A stretch of 64,000 bases of DNA from assembly GCA_002964805.2 (NCBI GenBank), contig PUDQ02000078.1, positions 1-64,000 of the forward strand. The letters run 5' to 3'. Shown here in pieces: positions 35,501 to 45,569 of this stretch. Position numbers and translations under genes: made by a program. Positions within the stretch are counted from its first letter, which is position 1. The number at the start of each line of letters is the position of its first letter. Source of the stretch: Trametes villosa (taxonomy: Eukaryota > Basidiomycota > Agaricomycetes > Polyporales > Polyporaceae). Under the pieces are notes generated by a model. The model was not told the DNA's origin. It was given only the letters and a program-made list of their open reading frames with translations, and ran no database searches.

Positions 35501-35819
35501 CGGTACGTCGGCGCCCGTTCTATTCTGTGACGTGAACGTCATGCTAATGCCTCCGCAACAGAAGCATGTAGATCAGTACCCAACGCTCGCGCGCATGGCG
35601 CTCGACGTCCTCCCAATCCCCGCGTCATCGGTCGCAGTCGAGCGACTATTCTCCCGCTCGAAGGAGGTGTCCACGGCGCGCCGGTCGCGGCTCGGACCGG
35701 ACCTCTTCGAGTGGATAGAATGCCTCCACTACCACTGGGCGCGTCAAGTGGTCGACTACGCACGCATCAACTCCGAGGAGATCGAGGAGTACATCGAGGA
35801 TGAGTACCTCGAGTTCTAA
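32578..35819 (+). CDS. hAT-B transposase
   Basis: Exons 32578-32940, 32998-33164, 33224-33542, 33601-33993, 34046-34161, 34227-34401, 34454-34756, 34816-35029, 35078-35214, 35263-35502 and 35562-35819 give 894 codons plus a stop. The N-terminus is basic, then a long acidic run. A BED-type finger follows: GRWCTICR and, after an intron, TCRRHIASFHYQVYH. The RNase H-fold core shows NWDLWTEDH (first Asp), ITADNTSNNDT (second Asp), CMGHVVQLG (CxxH) and NTRWGSAHKM. The C-terminus has the hAT dimerisation motif LPIPASSVAVERLFSRSKE. All splice sites and frames are intact, so the enzyme may be active; it would act on the hAT-B ends. Confidence 0.93.
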
Positions 35820-36000
35820 GAGCTCGAGGAGCTTCTCGAGGACGACGACGCGTCCTCGGACTGAGGGTAAGTATGCTATCTTACTCATGCATACAGTGTG
35901 CTGACTTCAGTTGCTCTCCCTTGTCATATCTCGCTCCGCACTCGCGCCTGCATGACGCTCTCGCGATTGTGTCCTGCTTCGCACGCATCGTCCGGTGACC

Positions 36001-36236
36001 GCGCGCGATCTCGGCGCTGCTCTTGTCCCGTATGACCCCGCGCGCGATCTCGGCGCTGCTCTCGTCTCATACCTCCCCGCTCTCGGTCTTGCGCGCATTG
36101 GACTTCTTGCACGCCGGCTCGCTATCGTCATCGTGCTGTGCGCGCCGTCGCGCAATCGTCGTCATCCCGCGTACGCGCACGCGTCGCTCTGCTGTGTACG
36201 CGCACGCGTCGCTCTGCTGTGTACGCGCACGCGTCG
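36001..36236. repeat. Short direct and tandem repeats in the hAT-B 3' region
   Basis: GCGCGCGATCTCGGCGCTGC occurs at 36001 and again 39 bases later at 36040. From about 36173 a roughly 25-base unit (GTACGCGCACGCGTCGCTCTG) repeats two and a half times to 36236. Both lie between the transposase stop and the right end of hAT-B, in a GC-rich stretch with no supported gene. Confidence 0.7.
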
Positions 36237-37824
36237 TCTTCTCATCGCCGCGCTCTTCATTGTGTGCGCCCAGGCTCACTATCCGGCTCGCGCGCGCACC
36301 TGTCTGGCGCTTGCCGCACCGTGGGCTCGTTCGTTGCCTTGGTGCGCGTGTCTGTGTGCATCACGCCCGGCTGTCACCTTCGCGCTCGGGTTCGGCGCGG
36401 CCGTCCGGTGTCGACGTCCGCCCGCACCATCGTCCTCGTCATCGCCTGCAAGTCCGTCGTCAATGGTCATTACAATCTGTCTGTTCATTTCTCCTCGTCG
36501 TCATCTTCCCCTTACACTGACTGTTACTATAGATAAAGCCAGATGTACTTAGTTGTTTCTTAGTTATGGTAGTTAAGCACGGTATATGTATATGCTCATA
36601 GTAGTATTGTATGTCCACCTCAATGACCATGAAGTTGACGTCTTCCATCAGTGTAGGACTGGTCTTGAACTGAGCAGGATCAGTCTTTACAGGTCTAGGA
36701 CTGATTGGAGTCCAAGACTGGGCTGGACTGGTCCTAGGACCGCTCAAGACCACGGTCCTCTAAGGACTGCTGTCCTAGTCCGGTCCTAGGACCGCGGCTC
36801 GGTCCGGTCTGAGTCTTGGTCCTCGGTCCTAGTGTTCGGGGGTAAAAGACCGGACTAGACCGGACTATGCAACACTAAGGTTCGCGGACCTCAGGACGGA
36901 CTCACGAACCACCTCGGGCTCGGACCACTGCACGACCGCCTCAAAGCGCATATGGCGCGTATCGTGGCCAATCCCGACCTTCTCCTTGCTCCTGACGCGT
37001 CCTATTCGACCGGCTCTCTTGACGGAAAGCAATGGGAGCGACCCGAGGTCTTTGTGACCGTGCATCAGCTCGCACCCACCCTGCCGCACCTGCGGGAAGT
37101 GGTAGTTCAGTATTTCACCGGAGCGCTAGGGACATGGGGCCGCTTCACCTCGGAATTCGCTCCGGATGGGACCATCGCGAAGCTGTCCGCCTTGCTGCGG
37201 GAACGCGCGTGGATGCCGTCTACAAACGACGAGAACGAAGGGGCCCTCGGCATTCTGCGGATATCTGCGCGGAATTCACCTACAAAGTCCGTGCATCAGC
37301 TCAATGCACAGCTGATGTACCGCCTCAACGATACCTCTACCTACATTGCGACTTGGTCGAGCCCCGAGGAGCGCCGGTTCTATCGCCGAAGGGCACGCGA
37401 GATCGACTCGGGAGGGCTTGAGAGAAAACGGCGGGCTGAGGTGGCGGCAGAGAGCGAGCGGCTGGCGAAGAGGAAGCGGGATGAGCGCATAGCAAGAGCT
37501 AAGAAAGCCGAAGATCGACGTGCCCGGTTTGCTCTGGTGGTCCCGATTTGCAACCTCGAGGAGCTGACAATGGCGAAGACGACGGTCAAGTTGCTTGATG
37601 AACAGCTGGACTGGCACCGTGAGTTTTTCGATCCCGGACCCAAGGGCGAGAAGAAGATACCTATAAAGAAGCTGCTCCCTAATAAGGAGGCGAAGCTGAA
37701 GGCCCTCGTTGCGGCAGTGGAGCGCTACAATGCTGCTGGCCGGCCTGCTATCAAGCTTGACCCGGTAACGGATGGCCAGGAGGACGAGGTAGCGGAGGAG
37801 GCGGGATACAGCAGCGACGAGTAG

Positions 37825-38373
37825 GGAGGAGAGGACAGGCGAGGGAAGCGCGAGGCCTCACCGTGGAAGCGTGTTGATGATAGATGCCATCGATCTTTGG
37901 CTGGATGGCTTCTATTACTGAACTCGGAGTAGCCTTTGTAACACCTCTCGAGTTGGATGCATCGAGTTCCTCCTCAAACTGTGTGCATTTCGTCCTACTG
38001 TACCTCACATAGTGTCCGTACCACTGCTGAGATCGCGCCGGGAGTGCTAAGCGAGCCCAGCTCGATCGCGTCGATCTCATTTGGATCTCATTGCGAGGAG
38101 CTGATAAGACAGGTCACTATAGATATGATTGCGATCGTAAGGAGCGCCCGAGTTGATCTATTAGACGCTGGCACGCTCGTTTTGGAGGGATTGCCCACCT
38201 CCACAAGCTGAGGCGAGGCGCGTCCGTCGGAAGATGCGATCACGTGACGGATACCCACGCGAGCGAACACGAACGCGCCTCGGGCGTCTCTGTCCGTCCT
38301 CTCCCAGCTTCCGCCACGCTCTCACTTGCTCTCGCTCGTGCTCGTACTCGCACCCTCCACCGCACTCTCGGCG
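37825..38373. other. Intergenic region between the coiled-coil gene and SPC25
   Basis: No coding pattern and no inverted ends matching the sequence upstream of 13625 were found. It includes the 3' flank of the coiled-coil gene and the SPC25 promoter. Confidence 0.4.
38241..38291 (+). promoter_or_regulatory. E-box and CGGGCGTCTCT block upstream of SPC25
   Basis: CACGTGACGG at 38241 and CGGGCGTCTCT at 38281 lie 133 and 93 bases before the SPC25 start codon. The same pair lies upstream of PMS1 at 8663-8704. No TATA box is evident. Confidence 0.4.
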
Positions 38374-39240
38374 ATGTCGAAAGTACTCCGCGTACCGAAA
38401 CTAGATCTGGCTGCTGTTCTTGCACAGCAGAACCCACAAATAGACCTTCGCCTCGACGCCTACGAGACATCCACCCGCAACTTCCTTGCCGCCGTCTCAA
38501 ACTACACACAACGCGCCGTCGCGGAGATCCAGAACCGCAAAGACGCGTATGCAGCGGAGAAGAAGCGGCTTGCAGAGAAAGCGCAGCAGATTGAGACCGA
38601 GACGAACCAGTGCAAGCTCAAGGAGATAGAGCTCATCAAAGGTCTGTCCCCTCCCCGCCTTGATCGCGTGCGCACGGGCTGAACATGAGCGGAATGCAGT
38701 TCTTGACAAGGAACAAGAGGAAAAGAAGGAGTCCGAGGCGAGCGTAGCGGCCTTCCGCCGACAATTGAACTCGATCAAGGAGAAGTGCGCCTCGCTCGAC
38801 GTCGAGATCGACCAGCACCGGGTCGTCGCCGCGAACCTCCTTCGCGAGCGCAAGCGCGAGCAGTCCATCCTCAACTCACATGCGGCACGCGCAAATCCAG
38901 AGGTTTCTGCGTGCGAGGCGGCGCTCAAGTGCACTGTGGAGGGCATCGACCGCGACAAGATCCTCGTCCGCTTCACGCATGTCGACCCCGCGGACTCTGA
39001 CCGCGAGTTCAGCCTTGTTATTGATGTCTCTAGTCGCATATATAAAGGTCTGTCTCGCTCTGAATGGTTTGCGCTGTTGTATCGCGCGGTGCTCACTCGT
39101 CTATGTTAGTACCGACAACAACGCCGTTCCTCCCCACGCTACCAATCCTCCTCGACGAACTCAACGACTCGCGAGACATCTACGCCTTCATTCGACACGT
39201 CAGAAGCGCCTTCCGCGACCTCGTCGTAGACGGACGATAG
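38374..39240 (+). CDS. SPC25: Kinetochore protein Spc25 (Ndc80 complex)
   Basis: Three exons (38374-38641, 38700-39047 and 39110-39240) give 248 codons plus a stop. Residues about 40-150 form a charged coiled coil (QRAVAEIQNRKDAYAAEKKR, then EQEEKKESEASVAAFRRQ). The C-terminal globular domain reads DKILVRFTHVDPADSDREFS, LVIDVSSRIYKV, then PFLPTLPILLDELNDSRDIY and AFIRHVRSAFRDLV. This is the RWD-like Spc25 domain. Known role: with Spc24 it anchors the Ndc80-Nuf2 arm to the inner kinetochore during chromosome segregation. Length and architecture fit the family. It has an E-box module upstream and is convergent with a decayed WD40 copy. Confidence 0.9.
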
Positions 39241-39249
39241 TCCCTTTCC

Positions 39250-39830
39250 CCCGATGTTCCCAGTCCATCATCCGTCACGACCGCCTCATGTATCTCTACG
39301 CTGTTGTATACCATCCCGGACCACTTATGCTTACTCGCAGTCACGACTGACAATTCGTCCAGCTCGTGGCTGGTCAGCCTAAATTCGCGCTGGCCAGTCG
39401 ACGCGTTAGAGAGCGTCACCGCCCAGCCGTCCACTGCGACACGCAGTTCCCCGACGCCCCTGACCTGGTGCGCGCTCTGCAACGTGCGCACCCGATGCGC
39501 TCCGCGATCAACGCATACTGGGGGCACAACTTGGCGTCTGCGAGATATGCCCGGGTTCGCCTCTACTTGCCGCGCGAGCCAGAGGCGGTCGTCCAAGCAA
39601 TATATGAAGGTGACTACGCCTTCATGCCCCTCGAACAGAACAACCTGTTCTGCTCGAAACGTCTCTGCGTCCCAGATGCACACGCCCTTGTCGCCCGATC
39701 CCGGCGCGATCCACCGCCCGTCCTTAAAACCGCGCACTCCCTGCTCATGGCCCGAGCTCGCAAGGCACTCCTCCCGCTCGAGGACTCCCGCTGTTTCTGC
39801 TTGAACGACTATCGCATTGAACGCTCTCAA
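39250..39830 (-). pseudogene. Decayed WD40 copy
   Basis: One minus-strand frame still reads VRGFKDGRWIAPGSGDKGVCIWDAE, then FEGHEGVVTFI, and later VDGWAVTLSNASTGQREFRL with LTSHELDELSVVTASKHK. These align with AVAWSADGRWIATGSNDTRVCLWDME, GHGGGITFVRF, FGDGTMALQDSLTGWRKLKL and the following blade of the intact gene at 40014-41066, in the same order. Other blades are frameshifted or lost and no ATG is in place. It is probably a tandem duplicate of the neighbouring gene that has degenerated. Confidence 0.6.
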
Positions 39831-40013
39831 CTAGTAGATACAGGAAACAGACTACATAACGATAAAGCTGCTGTCGTATTCCCCGTTACGTTCATGGCTC
39901 GACGACCTGCGCTTTGACAGTGTACGGGTTCAAATCCTCCGCCCTTCGTCCTCTGGAGCCATATTCTCGTCCTAATCTTCATCGTGACTTCGACCCTCGT
40001 GTCTATCCCCGCC

Positions 40014-41066
40014 TTATCCCACGCGGTCAGGGCCCCATTCATTTGCCAACCAAATGCAAACGGTACCGTCGGCCATTGCATACGACAATGTATCTCCGTT
40101 CGGGCTGAACGCCACGGGCGTAACGATGTTGTCGTGTGCGTCGAAAGTTGCCATGCAGGAACCGTCGGCGATTCGCCACACGCAGACAGTCCGGTCTGCG
40201 GAGGCCGATGCCGTAACATACTTGGTGTCGGCCGAGAAGGTTACAGCGTTGACCGCGCCCGTGTGGCCGGTCAGTTTGAGCTTGCGCCAGCCGGTCAACG
40301 AGTCTTGGAGTGCCATCGTCCCGTCGCCGAACGCGGCGAGCACACATCCGCCGTCCTTGCTGAACGCGACGCCCCGCGCCGACTGCCAGTGCTCGTCGAG
40401 CACGATAAGCGTCTTGCCTGTCTGGACGTCCCGCACCTGAGTGCTTCCATCCCAGCAGCACGTCGCGATCCGCGCGCCGTCCGCATCGAAATCGGCCACC
40501 CACACTACGCTGCTGTGCGCGAGCGCGAGGTGCGGCGCGTTCGCGGGGACGTCCCAGATGTGCACATAGAGGTCTGCGCCCCCGAACGCGAGCCATCGAC
40601 CGTCGGGCGAGAAGCGCACGAAGGTGATGCCCCCTCCGTGCCCCGGGATCGAGGCCGCCGCCTTGAATGTCTCCATGTCCCAGAGGCAGACGCGCGTGTC
40701 GTTCGATCCGGTTGCGATCCACCTCCCGTCCGCCGACCAGGCGACAGCGCGGACCTGCGCATTGTGGGCGTGCACGACTTGCAGGCACTCTGCGCTCTCG
40801 ACGGACCAAACCGTAAGGCTGCCGTCGGCTCCGCCAGATGCGATCCGCGTGTCGTCCGGGGAAAACGCGAGCGCGCACACAGAGCCTGTGTGCGCGTCCC
40901 ATTTGCGGGTGATGATTTGATACGATGCATCCCAGATTGTGATGGAGTCGTTGCCTGAACCAGTGGCGACCAGTTGGCTGTCGTGGGAGTAGACGAGCAC
41001 CCTAGGCATGCGCCCATGAACTTCCGCATCGAGCGTCCGTTGCAGAGGGTGAGGTGAAAAGGCCAT
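40014..41066 (-). CDS. WD40-repeat protein (paralogue family, minus strand)
   Basis: A single exon of 350 residues from the ATG at 41066. Seven to eight WD units are readable, several nearly canonical: VLVYSHDSQLVATGSGNDSI, ALAFSPDDTRIASGGADGSL, AVAWSADGRWIATGSNDTRV, FVRFSPDGRWLAFGGADLYV, VADFDADGARIATCC, GVAFSKDGGCVLAAF, AVTFSADTKYVTASASADRT and PVAFSPNGDTLSYAMADGT. The N-terminus is short and there is no extra domain, so it is a bare beta-propeller, likely a scaffold. It is the most canonical member of the cluster. A decayed copy lies just downstream and a TATA-like box about 138 bases upstream. Confidence 0.9.
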   Translation of the reverse strand: MAFSPHPLQRTLDAEVHGRMPRVLVYSHDSQLVATGSGNDSITIWDASYQIITRKWDAHTGSVCALAFSPDDTRIASGGADGSLTVWSVESAECLQVVHAHNAQVRAVAWSADGRWIATGSNDTRVCLWDMETFKAAASIPGHGGGITFVRFSPDGRWLAFGGADLYVHIWDVPANAPHLALAHSSVVWVADFDADGARIATCCWDGSTQVRDVQTGKTLIVLDEHWQSARGVAFSKDGGCVLAAFGDGTMALQDSLTGWRKLKLTGHTGAVNAVTFSADTKYVTASASADRTVCVWRIADGSCMATFDAHDNIVTPVAFSPNGDTLSYAMADGTVCIWLANEWGPDRVG

Positions 41067-42273
41067 AGGACAGACGCTTCAGATAGTGAATCGATAGTGG
41101 TTCGCCAAAAAGGACTTGGAGTAGTCAGCGGCGGTCGCGAGTGGTGTGGTGAGGGCGTGTAAGGCTGAGAAGGTTGTAAGAGGCTCCACTGGGAATGATG
41201 ATTTATAGTCCCTCGACAGGGTAGCGGAAAGCCTAAGGGTAATACGCACCAGCAGGGCGCCCGCCATATGGCGGTTATTATCTACCGCCCATTGACATCC
41301 TTTCGGGCCCTGGCCAAGACCAGCCTGAGAGTGGCAACTCATGATACAGGACGAAGGCCTCGACTCGGTCACCAAGGCAGCGCTAGTAAATGCGCTGGAA
41401 GAGCAGCCCGGCGAACCGGCTTGGGGGAGGTGAACCTATAATGGATGCATAAAGACATACACAACACGCGCCATGCAAGAAATGCCACTCACCGCCACTG
41501 ATCGTTCAAGGATAGAAGGATAGAGACAATTTCTGCCGTGCATGAGATACGAGAATGAGCGAGGCCTTACATAAGTAGGCCGGCACAACTTGGAAGGCAG
41601 GTGAGCACTCCTCGTCATGAAGATGAAGCCGAGTAGGAGTGTTCTTGCGCTATTCGCCTTGGGACGAGGGTCGAGGGAGGGAGGGACAACAAGTATAGGC
41701 TTGACAGGGAGCACCTCTCACCGGAGCGCAGGTAGGCGGCCTCGGCGTCCGACAACGGTGCCGCTCGATTATGGCGGACTGTCGGTAGTGCTTGCCTCCA
41801 TGTTTTCGATGAGTACGAGAATTGCGTCACGGTCATAATGTTCAACCAAAGTGGGTATACGCTGGCGTCCGAGGCGTCCGACATTGCCGTTCGTGTTCGG
41901 ACGCTGGACGAGGGGACTGTAACGATACGTGGTAGCGCACACGTAGGCTCTTGGGCATGGTGGTGGACGTGCAGTGATACGTTGAAGGTTTCCCTCCATC
42001 CACCGTGGCGAGTAATGTGGAATATCAGGTTCGCTCTATAACGGTACACACGCACCGAATAGCTGCGTAGAGTCTGATAAGCACTGCGATTCAGAGTGAC
42101 GGAAGGGAAAGGCTTGGATATTAGCGCGGATGCGTCCGAGACACGTCCGTGGAGGGGAAGTACACTACGTGAACGCAGAGGCGTGTATGGATCTATCTGC
42201 CTAAAATTAGTAGACTGTTCCGGCAAAACGAATATGGCACGCACAGATGGGATGAAGTCTTCTGCTCGGCACG
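41067..42273. other. Intergenic region between a WD40 gene and bL31m
   Basis: It contains the promoter of the WD40 gene (41067 to about 41280) and the 3' flank of bL31m. A 14-bp perfect palindrome, CCGCCATATGGCGG, occurs near 41269. No other gene or repeat is supported. Confidence 0.4.
41201..41207 (-). promoter_or_regulatory. TATA-like box of the WD40 gene starting at 41066
   Basis: The minus strand reads TATAAAT about 138 bases before the ATG. Confidence 0.5.
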
Positions 42274-42735
42274 TCACTTCTTGGCCTTCGCGTCTCGCGA
42301 GACGGGGTCGACGCTCTCGTCGCTCGCCTGGTCCATCCAGTCCATGTCTGCGCGCTGTCCACCGAGCTCTCCAAACCTCCTGCTGAACCGACCCATACGA
42401 CCCGTCACCTCGTCCTCCTCCTCGTCCATGCCAACGAAGCGCGCAGCGTTCCAAAGAGGGTTGTTCGTCGTATCACGCGTGAGGCGAATGAGCGAGCGCG
42501 GGGAGGTCGTGTAGTGGATGACCGTTGAGCCGTCTACACGGACGAGTCGTTGCGGAAAGACGGGCACGGCGGGGTTGGGAAGCTTCTTTTGGCGGCGTTT
42601 CCAGACGTGGGTCCGGCCGTAGGGTGAGGACGAGACGGAGCGCGTTTGCAGCGTGCCTGCCGCCAGCGCGGCTTTTGGGACAGAGCTTGAGCCCGCGGCC
42701 GAGCGGGACGAAGAGAGCGCGGCGAGGAGACTCAT
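42274..42735 (-). CDS. MRPL36: Mitochondrial large-subunit ribosomal protein bL31m
   Basis: A single exon of 153 residues. The first 50 residues lack acidic residues and are rich in Ser, Ala and Arg, a typical mitochondrial presequence. The core reads FPQRLVRVDGSTVIHYTTSP, then IRLTRDTTNNPLWN. It corresponds to the DGS...P...IRL..D..NNPLWN pattern of yeast Mrpl36 (bL31m). An acidic stretch and GRMGRFSRRFG follow, as in fungal homologues. It is a structural component of the mitochondrial ribosome. The symbol follows yeast usage; human MRPL36 is a different protein (bL36m). Decayed copies of its 5' end occur twice downstream among the WD40 genes. Confidence 0.8.
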   Translation of the reverse strand: MSLLAALSSSRSAAGSSSVPKAALAAGTLQTRSVSSSPYGRTHVWKRRQKKLPNPAVPVFPQRLVRVDGSTVIHYTTSPRSLIRLTRDTTNNPLWNAARFVGMDEEEDEVTGRMGRFSRRFGELGGQRADMDWMDQASDESVDPVSRDAKAKK

Positions 42736-43433
42736 GGCGGGCGTAGACGGAGAGAATGAGTAGGCGAATGCGAAGAGATGCGAAGGTGGCAGAGAGTGGG
42801 CGATGTTTGTGCATGTTAGGATCCAAGGCCTCCGCCTTCCTTTCCTGGATCTCTTCTCGCCTCCGTTCCGAAACTATCGGAGCCGCCGCTAATTCTCAAA
42901 CGGTCACCTTCCAAAGTAAAAGCTTCCTGTTACGTTCGCCACGCTCTAGACTCAATACTGACCGCGTACGTATGTCCCATCTCGGCTCATAATTTCGAAC
43001 TACCGAGCGGCGTCACTTGGAAAAGTGCATCGTGGCGCGAATCCAAATCGACAATCGTGGGCCTCTATGCGGGGGTTCTACCTTGAGTTCGGACATGCTA
43101 TGCGCCGTGAGATGAGTGAGCTGATTCCATTCACAGGGAAACGTCCCAAACACATGTGCACAATACTGAAGTAGGGGCGATGAATGCAAATGCCCTCGAG
43201 GCGGCAGAATAATGGAATTGGTACGTCCCTCCGTGTAACTGATTGTTCCAAACGTGTGGCGAAAGACTCACGCGTATGAATAAATGTGTATATTGCTGAA
43301 GGTATATAAGGCACGCACTCTCTCGAGGGCCCCCAGAATCCCACTAGCTATTCCTCGCTCGCCACCCTCTACTCAGCTTGCTCTACTTACTGCGACCCCT
43401 CGTCTGCAACGCACGTTATATCAAGCACACTTC
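42736..43433. other. Shared upstream region of bL31m and a WD40 gene
   Basis: The two genes are divergent. The block 42810-42890, starting GTTAGGATCCAA and including CCTTCCTTTCCTGGAT, is the bL31m promoter side. It recurs at 45750-45830 and 50645-50730. The WD40 side has TATATAA at 43303. No other gene is seen. Confidence 0.5.
43303..43309 (+). promoter_or_regulatory. TATA box of the WD40 gene starting at 43434
   Basis: TATATAA 131 bases before the ATG. Confidence 0.65.
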
Positions 43434-44879
43434 ATGAGCCAATCTACGCAAGAACTCAGGGGCGGCTATCTTTCGATTCCGAGCGCCTCCAACAATGGAC
43501 TACGGCCAGCGAGCGCCCCCCCGAGTGGTAAGTTTATATCAGTCTCACAGATTGCATGTTGTTACTAGACGTACGCCGCTCTAGGGCCCCTGTTTTTTAC
43601 GGCTGCTGCCGCAGGGGGAGGTGGAACTTCAGACGATTGGCGCTCGCAGAGTCCACCGGGCGAACCTCCCCTTCATGCCGTAGAGGGGACCACCAGCGGG
43701 TCACATACCAGCGCATATACCCAACAGCAAACACCGGGTGCCAGTTTTTCACCTTCCCGCCCGGCAGACGCGACACCCTACTTGCCCCAGCAAGGCAGCC
43801 GCAGCGGGGAAGTCGCCTTGCTTACCGCGTCTAAGAACGGGAGTTGTGTTGCTAGCAGCGGTTCTGCGGACAAGAAGGTCAAACTGTGGACGCCCAACAA
43901 AACCCGCTATTTCCACACCGGCAACTCTACAATCACCGCGCTAGCCCTCTCTGCCGACGGCGAAAAGCTGGTGTCCGCACATGCGGATGGGCAGCTCAAG
44001 GTATGGCTGGTCCGTCAGCCGGACTTCACCGCGTTCCCGGACTCGCTGGGGAAAGCTCAAGGCAGCCCAGTCCGCGTGATTTCTTTCTCTTCCAAGAATG
44101 AACGTATCGCGACAGGCGCCGACGATGGGCACCTGTCTATCTGGGACTTGAAGACGTACATGCGCCTCGACCTCTTTCACAGCGGTTCCCCGCAGATCGC
44201 CTTGGCCCTCTTCTCTCCGGACGATCGCTTCTTGGTGAGCCTGAGCGGCGGCGCCGGGGGGTCTTGCAGCATTTGGAGACTTGGCGAAGGAACGAATGTT
44301 GGCCAGGGAAAGCTCCAGGCGACGCTGCGAGGGCACAACAAGCAGGCCACCGTGTTTCACGCTGCGTTCAACAATCCCGGGCCTAGGGAGGAGCAGTACG
44401 TCGTCACCTGCTCAAACGATGGGGAGGTGCGCGTCTGGAACGCCGAAACCGGTAGATTGATCAACCGGATGCACTACCGAAGCCAGGTGCGGGCTGCCTG
44501 GTTTCTACCCCGCCGCAATAATGGGCTTCACCTCCGGGTCATCGCGGTAAACAACTGCAAGTTGGGCCTCTGTGAGTGGGACGTTTTTGTGCGGCGGAAT
44601 CTGGAATACAAGTGGTGCTGGAAGGAAGGACACCCGCGCGCGATCCAAAGGGTGGCCGTCTCGTCGAATGGCCTGTACATTGCGACTACATCATCGGATC
44701 GCAACATCCGTATTTGGGAGCTTACGGCGGACAACTTACTGCTCGACTTGGGCGAATGCGGTGGGCGCTCGGCGGAAGTCACGCGGATGATGTTCTGTGG
44801 TGACAGAAGGGATCTGGTTGTATCCGGCGCGAAGGACGGCATGGTGATGTTCCATGACGGAGTCGTTCCGCCGAACTGA
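43434..44879 (+). CDS. WD40-repeat protein (plus-strand array, member 1)
   Basis: Exons 43434-43527 and 43585-44879 give 462 codons plus a stop; the 57-base intron is GT-AG. The N-terminal 110 residues are low complexity, rich in Gly, Ser, Pro and Gln. WD units follow: SKNGSCVASSGSADKKVKLW, LALSADGEKLVSAHADGQL, ISFSSKNERIATGADDGHLS, ALFSPDDRFLVSLSG, YVVTCSNDGEVRVWN, VAVSSNGLYIATTSSDRNI and finally VTRMMFCGDRRDLVVSGAKD. The last unit, with its FC..R..LVSGAKDG.V.F form, is a signature shared with the three other plus-strand members. It is likely a scaffold propeller; partners are unknown. Confidence 0.88.
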
Positions 44880-45569
44880 TGCATCGGCCGGGGTGTATGA
44901 TATGGAAACAATCCCTAGCCAAGCTTCGCTGCAATACTCTGGTATACAGTAGCACAGTCTATGTCCGAGAATCATTGGCACCTGCTCAGTTGTACGTGTA
45001 AATCATATTCAGTTTCCCCCGGCCGATGGAACGTCAGGCGACGCTTCAGTAAACGCTCTATAGCAAGGCGGCAGACCCATCGTTGACTGAGCGACTGCGA
45101 GGGGGCTACGCGCTTTCTAAAACCCATGCTCATACTCGCTAGGATCTGGATTCAGATTTTTTGAGATACGCCAGTAACGCGCATCGAGAGGGGAACTACC
45201 CAGGCCATGCAGCGTTGTGCCGGCCCTCGCGAGTCTTGAGATAGCGCCACGGCGCAATGGTTCATCTCAGCTGCCACGCAACAAGAGCCAGTGAGAGAAA
45301 TGAAGTGTAGTGTTCAAGCCTTGAAAGTAACGTAAACCGAGGAACTAGGGGGCGAGTGCAGACTTCCAGAGAACGGGCCTATGTGGCATATGCGCGTCGA
45401 TGATATGCCGAGGTATATCCGGCGTGTTGACTAAACCGAGAGCGTCGGTCAGTAAAGAGCGCCAGAGATGCTGCCGTCAGGGAACTGCCAGAGGATTTAT
45501 TCGCGAGGCTACTGATGCAGGCTAAGCGCGATGCTACTGGGTCCAGGAGAGTGTGCAAGCGTACATCTA

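Larger units (their letters stand above)
32112..36877 (+). mobile_element. hAT-B transposon, complete
   Basis: 4766 bp with perfect 20-bp inverted ends (TAGTGTTGCATAGTCCGG... at 32112, its complement ending at 36877). The flanking 8-bp duplication is AGGTTCGC (32104-32111 and 36878-36885). Both ends carry about 200 bases crowded with GGACTG, GGTCCT and CAGTCC repeats in both orientations. It interrupts the same host gene as hAT-A, 764 coding bases further downstream. The TIR sequence, subterminal repeats and transposase differ from hAT-A, so it is a separate family. Confidence 0.95.
13625..37824 (+). pseudogene. Large coiled-coil, DDE-transposase-like gene split by two hAT insertions
   Basis: Four coding pieces, 13625-15056, 15119-15463, 31348-32111 and 36886-37824, join into 1159 codons with no stop. 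The 62-base GT-AG intron (15057-15118) is native; the other two gaps are transposons with 8-bp target duplications. Residues about 40-430 are a long charged coiled coil rich in Glu, Arg, Gln and Ala. The rest matches a large uncharacterised protein family I recall from Agaricomycete genomes, with GVTLSCDGTTIRNVNYDSR, MLTDHAEDQKRL, AGCCMHKELNAVKGGNA, LFRHKDDKKGQQD, FPDTSNTRYQS, SVSHPYMREVR and STNDENEGALG. The CDG, CCMH and DTSNTRYQS pattern resembles the first Asp, the CxxH and the TRW-like stretch of hAT-type RNase H-fold transposases. I therefore suspect a transposase relative, but no terminal repeats of its own are visible. In its present state the gene cannot make the full protein. Confidence 0.8.

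Noticed and set aside
15464..36877. Reading the two hAT elements as one composite transposon
   Set aside because: Each has its own TIR sequence, its own 8-bp duplication and a distinct transposase; 764 coding bases of the host gene separate them.
41615..42454. A 279-codon minus-strand frame
   Set aside because: It overlaps the well-supported bL31m gene in another frame and has no domain; its tail is low complexity.
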